Part shown: positions 59,378 to 64,000 of the stretch, in pieces
Position numbering within the stretch: position 1 is the stretch's first letter
Layout of the letters: each line of letters opens with the position of its first letter
Assembly (NCBI RefSeq): GCF_004362245.1
Contig: NZ_SNWM01000005.1
Coordinates: 124,001-188,000, forward strand
Direction: 5' to 3'
Origin: Pedobacter duraquae
GTDB taxonomy: Bacteria; Bacteroidota; Bacteroidia; Sphingobacteriales; Sphingobacteriaceae
Length of the DNA stretch: 64,000 bases
Made by a program: the position numbers and the translations under genes
The notes under the pieces: generated by a model
Database searches by the model: none
What the model was told of the DNA's origin: nothing
What the model saw: only the letters and a program-made list of their open reading frames with translations

Positions 59378-60703
59378 ATGGCCTTTCAGATATTCTTAAC
59401 CTTTTTCTTGGTCGTCCTTAACGGCTTTTTCGTTGCAGCAGAGTTTGCAATTGTTAAAGTCAGAGCGTCGCAAATAGAAATTAAAGCTAAATCCGGTAAT
59501 CGTGTAGCTAACATTGCCAAACACATTACCCTCCACCTCGATGGATACCTTGCTGCAACACAGCTAGGTATCACTCTTGCATCACTAGGACTAGGCTGGG
59601 TTGGAGAATCTGTAATGGAGCACCTGCTGCATAATCTCCTCACTTCCTTTGGATCAAGTCCTGAATTCGTAGATTCCTTCTCAAAAACGGCTTCTCCAAT
59701 TATCGCCTTTTCATTCATTACCATTATGCATATTGTTTTTGGTGAGCTTGCTCCCAAATCAATTGCCATACAACGGCCGGTGGCGACGACATTATTCATC
59801 GCACTGCCCCTGCAGATTTTCTATGTGGTATTCCGCCCGTTTATCTGGTTGCTCAATGGTTTTGCAAATATCATCCTGAAGTTGTTTGGTATCTCTAATG
59901 TTGGTGGACATGAAGCTGTACATAGTACTGAAGAGCTTTATTACCTGCTGGACCAGGGAAAGGAAAGTGGTGCACTGGATACCAATGAGCATGAGCTGAT
60001 CAGAAATGTTTTTGACTTCAATGAACGCGTGGTGAAAAACATCATGGTTCCGAGAACTAAGATCTCAGGCATCGAACTGGCTACCCCTAAGGAAGAAGTC
60101 ATAGAGATGATTATTGCTGAAGGTTATTCAAGGATGCCGGTATATGATGATATTATCGATAAGATTATCGGTATAATCCACGCTAAAGACGTTTTGCCCT
60201 TATTGGCTAGTCATAAGGAGTGGACGCTGAATGATATCATCAGAAAGCCTTATTTCGTTCCGGAAACGAAGAAAATTAATGACTTGCTTAGCGAATTACA
60301 ACAAAAACGAATTCAGATTGCGATTGTGATCGATGAATTTGGTGGTACAGCGGGTATGGTTACCCTGGAGGATATCGTGGAAGAGATTGTTGGTGAAATT
60401 CAGGACGAATACGATGAAGAAAAACCAACGGTAGAGAAAATATCTGATACCGAATTCGTAATCAACGCTTATGCAACGGTTTATGATGTTAATGAGCACC
60501 TGCCGCACGACTTGCCAGAGGATGAAGATTTTGATACCGTAGGCGGATTAGTGTCACATGCCTTTGGTAAAATACCAGAGGTTGGCGATAGTGAAGAGTG
60601 CTATGGTTACCTGTTCACTATTCTTAAGAAAACTGAACAGAATATAGAAACTATCAAGCTGGAACTGGTAATCCCGAAAGAGGACGCCGTAGACCTGCAT
60701 TAA
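59378..60703 (+). CDS. Hemolysin/CorC-type membrane protein with CBS domains (UPF0053)
   Basis: This 441-residue protein has an N-terminal CNNM/DUF21 membrane domain with about four helices (residues about 3-25, 65-85, 100-120, 135-160), two CBS domains (about 215-335; KNIMVPRTKISGIE and VIDEFGGTAGMVTLEDIVEE) and a C-terminal CorC_HlyC domain (about 350-435). Such proteins are linked to Mg or Co efflux or to surface functions; GldE, needed for gliding, is a relative in Bacteroidota. I cannot separate GldE from other paralogues here. It starts directly after the pyrophosphatase stop. Confidence 0.9.
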   Translation: MAFQIFLTFFLVVLNGFFVAAEFAIVKVRASQIEIKAKSGNRVANIAKHITLHLDGYLAATQLGITLASLGLGWVGESVMEHLLHNLLTSFGSSPEFVDSFSKTASPIIAFSFITIMHIVFGELAPKSIAIQRPVATTLFIALPLQIFYVVFRPFIWLLNGFANIILKLFGISNVGGHEAVHSTEELYYLLDQGKESGALDTNEHELIRNVFDFNERVVKNIMVPRTKISGIELATPKEEVIEMIIAEGYSRMPVYDDIIDKIIGIIHAKDVLPLLASHKEWTLNDIIRKPYFVPETKKINDLLSELQQKRIQIAIVIDEFGGTAGMVTLEDIVEEIVGEIQDEYDEEKPTVEKISDTEFVINAYATVYDVNEHLPHDLPEDEDFDTVGGLVSHAFGKIPEVGDSEECYGYLFTILKKTEQNIETIKLELVIPKEDAVDLH

Positions 60704-60714
60704 ACTGATTGCCG

Positions 60715-61425
60715 ATGCATGTTTTTTATACTCCTGATATCGAAGATGGTGCCGGTGCTTATGCACTAAACGAAGAAGAAAGTCGTCATTGCAGTAAAGT
60801 CCTTAGGTTGGGTATAGGCGATCAAGTATCATTGGTAGATGGCCGGGGCGGCCTGTATCAGGCAGAAATTGCATCAGAAACAAAACGGCAGGTAACGCTT
60901 AAGGTGATCAGCACAACGCTGGCTTATCAGAAGCGGAATCATCACCTGCACATCGCAGTTGCACCCACAAAAAATATTGAACGCCTGGAATGGTTCCTGG
61001 AAAAAGCTACAGAGATTGGTATAGATGAGATTACACCGATTATTTGCGCGCATTCGGAACGTAAAGTGATTAAGGAGGATCGATTGGTCAAAGTAATCAC
61101 CGCCGCTGTTAAGCAGTCGCTTCAGGCTTACCATCCGCAATTAAATCCTGCTATCTCTTTTGCCGACTTCATCAGGAAGGAAAGCGGTGCACAAAAGATG
61201 ATCGCGCATTGTATTGATGATACGAGTCGTACATACATCAGTGATATTGCACAACCACATGCTGCTTATCTTATTCTTATTGGTCCTGAAGGAGATTTCA
61301 GTCCTGCAGAAATCGATAGCGCTTTACAAAGTGGATTTAAACCATTAACTTTAGGAAATACAAGGTTAAGAACAGAAACGGCTGCCCTTGCCGCCTGTTT
61401 CGAGCTGAACTACTTAAACCGATGA
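60715..61425 (+). CDS. rsmE: 16S rRNA (uracil(1498)-N3)-methyltransferase
   Basis: RsmE methylates U1498 of 16S rRNA with S-adenosylmethionine. From the ATG at 60715 the protein has 236 residues; a TTG at 60709 would add two codons. Motifs are EEESRHCSKVLRLGIGDQVS near residue 17 (N-terminal PUA-like part), ERLEWFLEKATEIGIDEITP near 89, HSERKV near 113 and the SPOUT knot LILIGPEGDFSPAEID near 186 with LGNTRLRTETAALAA near 214. It overlaps the DUF4159 gene by 4 bases (ATGA). Confidence 0.95.
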   Translation: MHVFYTPDIEDGAGAYALNEEESRHCSKVLRLGIGDQVSLVDGRGGLYQAEIASETKRQVTLKVISTTLAYQKRNHHLHIAVAPTKNIERLEWFLEKATEIGIDEITPIICAHSERKVIKEDRLVKVITAAVKQSLQAYHPQLNPAISFADFIRKESGAQKMIAHCIDDTSRTYISDIAQPHAAYLILIGPEGDFSPAEIDSALQSGFKPLTLGNTRLRTETAALAACFELNYLNR

Positions 61426-62081
61426 AAATAAGAACAGGCGCAGTCTTTATATTAATCCTGTTCCTGCACTGTAGTTTTACGACGCCAACCTACAGGATGG
61501 CTAAATTAAAATATGGGGGAGGTGGCGATTGGTATGCTAACCGGACAGCCTTGCCTAACCTGATCGAATTCTGCAATAAAAATCTTAATACCAATTTCGC
61601 TGAAGAAGAAGCTACTGTAGAAGTAGGTAGTACCGAGCTTTTCAATTATCCGTTCGTTTACATGACCGGACATGGTAATGTGGTCTTCAGCGATTACGAA
61701 GCAGTTAATCTGAGGAAATATCTGAATGGGGGAGGTTTCCTCCATATAGACGACAACTATGGGTTGGATAAGTTCGTAAGAAAGGAAATGAAAAAGGTTT
61801 TCCCTGAACTTAGCTTTGTGGAACTACCAGTTAGCCACGCGCTCTACCACCAAAAATATCAGTTTCCCGGAGGTCTTCCAAAAATACATGAACATGATGG
61901 TCATCGTGCCCAGGGCTTTGGCCTTTTCTGGAAAGGTCGCCTGGTTTGTTTCTACACTTATGAAAGTGATTTAGGAAACGGTTGGGAAGACTATGGCACT
62001 TATCCTGCGGATAAGCAGGAAAGTCGTTTAAATGCGCTACAAATGGGCGCGAATTTGATTCAGTACGCATTAACTCAGTAA
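61422..62081 (+). CDS. DUF4159 protein
   Basis: This 219-residue protein has a signal peptide (residues about 6-20) and a DUF4159 domain: KLKYGGGGDWYANRTALPNL near residue 29, PFVYMTGHGNVVFSDYEAVN near 77 and LRKYLNGGGFLHIDDNYG near 97, resembling the ThuA/class I glutamine amidotransferase-like fold with its GGFLHIDD turn. The function is unknown. It is coupled to rsmE by a 4-base overlap and 2 bases before the biotinyl protein. A role in the envelope is suggested only by the signal peptide. Confidence 0.88.
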   Translation: MKIRTGAVFILILFLHCSFTTPTYRMAKLKYGGGGDWYANRTALPNLIEFCNKNLNTNFAEEEATVEVGSTELFNYPFVYMTGHGNVVFSDYEAVNLRKYLNGGGFLHIDDNYGLDKFVRKEMKKVFPELSFVELPVSHALYHQKYQFPGGLPKIHEHDGHRAQGFGLFWKGRLVCFYTYESDLGNGWEDYGTYPADKQESRLNALQMGANLIQYALTQ

Positions 62082-62083
62082 AC

Positions 62084-62584
62084 ATGTATACAGTAAAAGT
62101 TAACGAACAGTTCGAATATAAAATAGAAGATCAACAAGGGGTTATCTCAGTTAATGGTGATCCCGTAATTTTGGATATCGCAGCTGTTGCAGATGGGAAA
62201 TTTCATGTTCTGCATGAAAACAAATCTTATAATGTAGAGCTTGTGGATGCTGATCCCTTAACTAAGCAACAAACAATTAAAGTAAATGGCACGCTGTATC
62301 ATCTGGATATTGCTGATCAGTATGACAGTTTGTTGAAGCAACTTGGTATGGATGCCGCATTAGCAGCAAAAGTTCATGAGGTCAAAGCGCCGATGCCTGG
62401 GCTGGTGCTTAAAATCGTCGCGGCAGAAGGTGATGAAGTAAAGAAAGGTGACAACCTTATTATTCTTGAAGCTATGAAGATGGAGAATATGATTAAATCT
62501 CCTGCGGATGGAAAGATCAAGCATATCCCGGTAGCGCAGGGAGATAAAATAGAAAAAAACACCGTTCTTATACAGTTTCACTAG
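62084..62584 (+). CDS. Biotinyl carrier protein (acyl-CoA carboxylase type)
   Basis: This 166-residue protein carries a biotinyl domain in its last 75 residues: APMPGLVLKIVAAEGDEVKK near residue 102 and the biotinylation motif EAMKMEN with Lys132. The N-terminal half is a beta-rich domain (FEYKIEDQQGVISVNGDPVI, then KSYNVELVDADPLTKQ), as in the carrier subunit of propionyl- or methylmalonyl-CoA-type carboxylases, not the Ala/Pro-rich linker form of AccB. No carboxylase partner gene lies in the window. It ends this five-gene run of overlapping or adjacent genes. Confidence 0.9.
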   Translation: MYTVKVNEQFEYKIEDQQGVISVNGDPVILDIAAVADGKFHVLHENKSYNVELVDADPLTKQQTIKVNGTLYHLDIADQYDSLLKQLGMDAALAAKVHEVKAPMPGLVLKIVAAEGDEVKKGDNLIILEAMKMENMIKSPADGKIKHIPVAQGDKIEKNTVLIQFH

Positions 62585-62590
62585 AAACAA

Positions 62591-62613
62591 AAAAGGAGCG
62601 ATAAACGCTCCTT
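62591..62613 (-). terminator. Terminator shared by biotinyl protein and gldJ-like gene
   Basis: An 8-bp stem (AAGGAGCG with CGCTCCTT, loop ATAAA) lies between convergent genes. On the minus strand it is followed by a run of T, so it mainly ends the gldJ-like transcript; on the plus strand the T run is short. Confidence 0.82.
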
Positions 62614-62633
62614 CTCAAATACCTATGTTTGTG

Positions 62634-64000
62634 TTAACTCTTTTTAGGGTTAAATGGTCTTGCTTTTTCAGCTTTAAACTGTGCCTTTCCTACAGAGCTA
62701 ATCTCAGATGCGCCGAGCATAGTCATAGCACAACGGAAGCCGATATCGGCTGTAGCTTCGTCTTGGTTGAGGAAGCGTCTCGTTGCTGGATTCAACCAAA
62801 GTGCCTGGTCGTCCCAAGAACCACCCTTGTAAACTCTTGATTTATCGTTAACAAGTGTAGTCTCCCCATAAAGCTCACTTTGCTTGTCACGGTATCCACG
62901 CTGATCAGCATAGCTGTTTGACGCGGGTGTTGCCGGTGCTGGAGCCGCCGCTGCAGCTTGTTTTTCTGCCCAGGTCTGTTTTTTGCCAGATGTAGCGGCT
63001 ACAAGAATTGGATTATTGTATTTGTCTTTAGCGATTTTTCCAGATGTTGGGTCAAGTGATTGTTTGTTTTGGTATAAGTTACCGCGATACGGGTTAAAAG
63101 CATCTGCTGCTTCAAACGTACCTTCGCGATATACATCAGATACCCATTCATTTACGTTTCCTGCCATGTTGTACAAACCGAAATCATTTGGCTGGTAAGA
63201 ACGTACAGGTACTGTTAATCCACCCTTATCGTTTAATGTACCACCAACACCCATGTAATCACCCTTAGTACGTTTAAAGTTAGCTAAAATTAAGCCTCTG
63301 GTTGACTTCTTTGCTGAACTTAGACCTAATCCATTCCAAGGATATATTTTGTTGGTATTGACGTTCTCGTATTCAGTATTGCCAATCAGGCCAAGCGCGG
63401 CATATTCCCATTCAGCCTCAGTAGGCAAGCGGTAAGGTTGTTTCAATACTCCGTCCTCAAGTCTTACTGTACGTGTAGGAGTTGCTGCTCTTCCTTTTGC
63501 GCCTGCTGCTGGTGCAGCTGACGGACTCAAATCCCTTGGCGCATTTTTTCCCTTATCGTCATATTGACCATTCAGGTAAAGGTCAGTTGTAAATGGACCT
63601 GTTGGTTTTGCTGTAGGAGTTGCTCCAGCTTTACCTTTTTTAGCGGTACCGTTCAATTCAGCATAGCTAGTCATTTTACCCTGTGAACGCAATAAATTTT
63701 CATTCACCCTGTCCGTTCTGTAAACACAATATCTTTGCGCCTGTTCCCAGCTTACACCTACTACTGGATAATCCTGATATGCCGGGTGCCTCAGGTAGTT
63801 GTCTACGTAAGGTTCATTGTACGAAAGTGGCCTGCGCCATACCAGTGTGTCTGGAAGCTCATTGTAATAATATTCGTAGTCGGTAGGATAGGTGCTTTTG
63901 ATCCAATCCAGATACTCAAGCCACTGAACATTGGATACTTCAGTTTCGTCCATGTAAAATGACGATACCGTTGTTTCCCGTTTGTGGTTGTAGTTGCCAA
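62634..64000 (-). CDS. gldJ: GldJ-like lipoprotein with FGE-sulfatase (SUMF1) domain, 5' part missing
   Basis: This is the C-terminal 455 residues of a protein that resembles GldJ, an envelope lipoprotein of gliding and the type IX secretion system. The start is beyond the right edge; the frame stays open to base 64000. The SUMF1-like core is seen in FYMDETEVSNVQWLEYL, YPVVGVSWEQAQRYCVYRTD, LPTEAEWEYAALG, FGLYNMAGNVNEWVSDVYRE and the late VYKGGSWDD and IGFRCAMTM. The sulfatase-activating Cys of true FGE is not evident. Two Ala/Pro/Lys-rich inserts (around KKGKAGATPTAKPTG and AAAAAPAPATPASNS) interrupt the core. GldK, a paralogue, is the main alternative. Other gld genes are not in the window. 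Confidence 0.78.
   Translation of the reverse strand, partial: GNYNHKRETTVSSFYMDETEVSNVQWLEYLDWIKSTYPTDYEYYYNELPDTLVWRRPLSYNEPYVDNYLRHPAYQDYPVVGVSWEQAQRYCVYRTDRVNENLLRSQGKMTSYAELNGTAKKGKAGATPTAKPTGPFTTDLYLNGQYDDKGKNAPRDLSPSAAPAAGAKGRAATPTRTVRLEDGVLKQPYRLPTEAEWEYAALGLIGNTEYENVNTNKIYPWNGLGLSSAKKSTRGLILANFKRTKGDYMGVGGTLNDKGGLTVPVRSYQPNDFGLYNMAGNVNEWVSDVYREGTFEAADAFNPYRGNLYQNKQSLDPTSGKIAKDKYNNPILVAATSGKKQTWAEKQAAAAAPAPATPASNSYADQRGYRDKQSELYGETTLVNDKSRVYKGGSWDDQALWLNPATRRFLNQDEATADIGFRCAMTMLGASEISSVGKAQFKAEKARPFNPKKS

Noticed and set aside
1..64000. Mobile elements, prophage or genomic island
   Set aside because: No transposase, integrase or phage genes; base composition and codon use look even throughout.
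62634..64000. True formylglycine-generating enzyme
   Set aside because: The SUMF1-type fold is seen but the active-site Cys pattern and a sulfatase partner are not; gene features fit GldJ better.

Overview
The window looks like chromosomal DNA of a Sphingobacteriaceae-type Bacteroidota (Pedobacter-like). Evidence: a SusC/SusD pair, a type B type IX secretion (CHU_C) C-terminal domain, a GldJ-type protein, FtsX-permease arrays, an exbB-exbD-exbD-tonB cluster with the Bacteroidota form of TonB, and promoters with the Bacteroidota -7 element TAnnTTTG and a TTG about 19-21 bases upstream. Shine-Dalgarno sequences are nearly absent. GC content looks moderate, near 40%. I saw no insertion sequence, transposase, prophage or CRISPR array.

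Layout. 1-3945: 3' part of a SusC-like outer-membrane receptor, its SusD partner and a DUF4397 lipoprotein, closed by a strong terminator. 4016-6403: a secreted beta-helix protein with a T9SS sorting domain. 6473-8379: a small unknown gene overlapping an S41 C-terminal processing protease. 8383-9722 (minus): ferredoxin and a thioredoxin-reductase-like ferredoxin reductase. 9817-11738: lpxH and prfA. 11766-12207: tRNA-Asp with promoter and terminator, then a run of 11-bp direct repeats. 12208-15184 (minus): a vWA protein and an M20 hydrolase. 15450-20307: a DUF2975/XRE pair, then an ABC ATPase overlapping a permease fused to an M1-type metallopeptidase. 20365-23600: three envelope or secreted proteins of unknown role. 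23817-34102: a tandem array of adaptor, ATPase, three FtsX-type permeases, second ATPase and XRE regulator. 34141-35851 (minus): a small unknown protein and metK. The metK leader carries what I read as a SAM-II riboswitch, with a 20-codon ORF at its 3' edge. 36090-39070: lipid kinase, SUI1-like factor, pckA.

39354-45184 is an envelope-energy cluster: exbB, two exbD, tonB, a small membrane protein, a PstS-like lipoprotein and a periplasmic TPR protein. TonB energises SusC-type receptors such as the one at the left edge. 45260-58116 is a full nuoABCDEFGHIJKLMN set for complex I, with a NuoG that ends after its iron-sulfur region. An intrinsic terminator and a promoter-like element separate nuoA from nuoB. 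58162-62584 holds a DedA protein, inorganic pyrophosphatase, a CBS/CorC-type membrane protein, rsmE, a DUF4159 protein and a biotinyl carrier protein. The window closes inside a gldJ-like gene on the minus strand.

Most genes are ordinary core or lineage-typical genes. The items most worth a second look are the metK leader, the AGTCCAC repeats beside tRNA-Asp, the three-permease array with its unusual second ATPase, the orphan PstS-like/TPR pair beside TonB, and the promoter/terminator arrangements at nuoA and nuoB.
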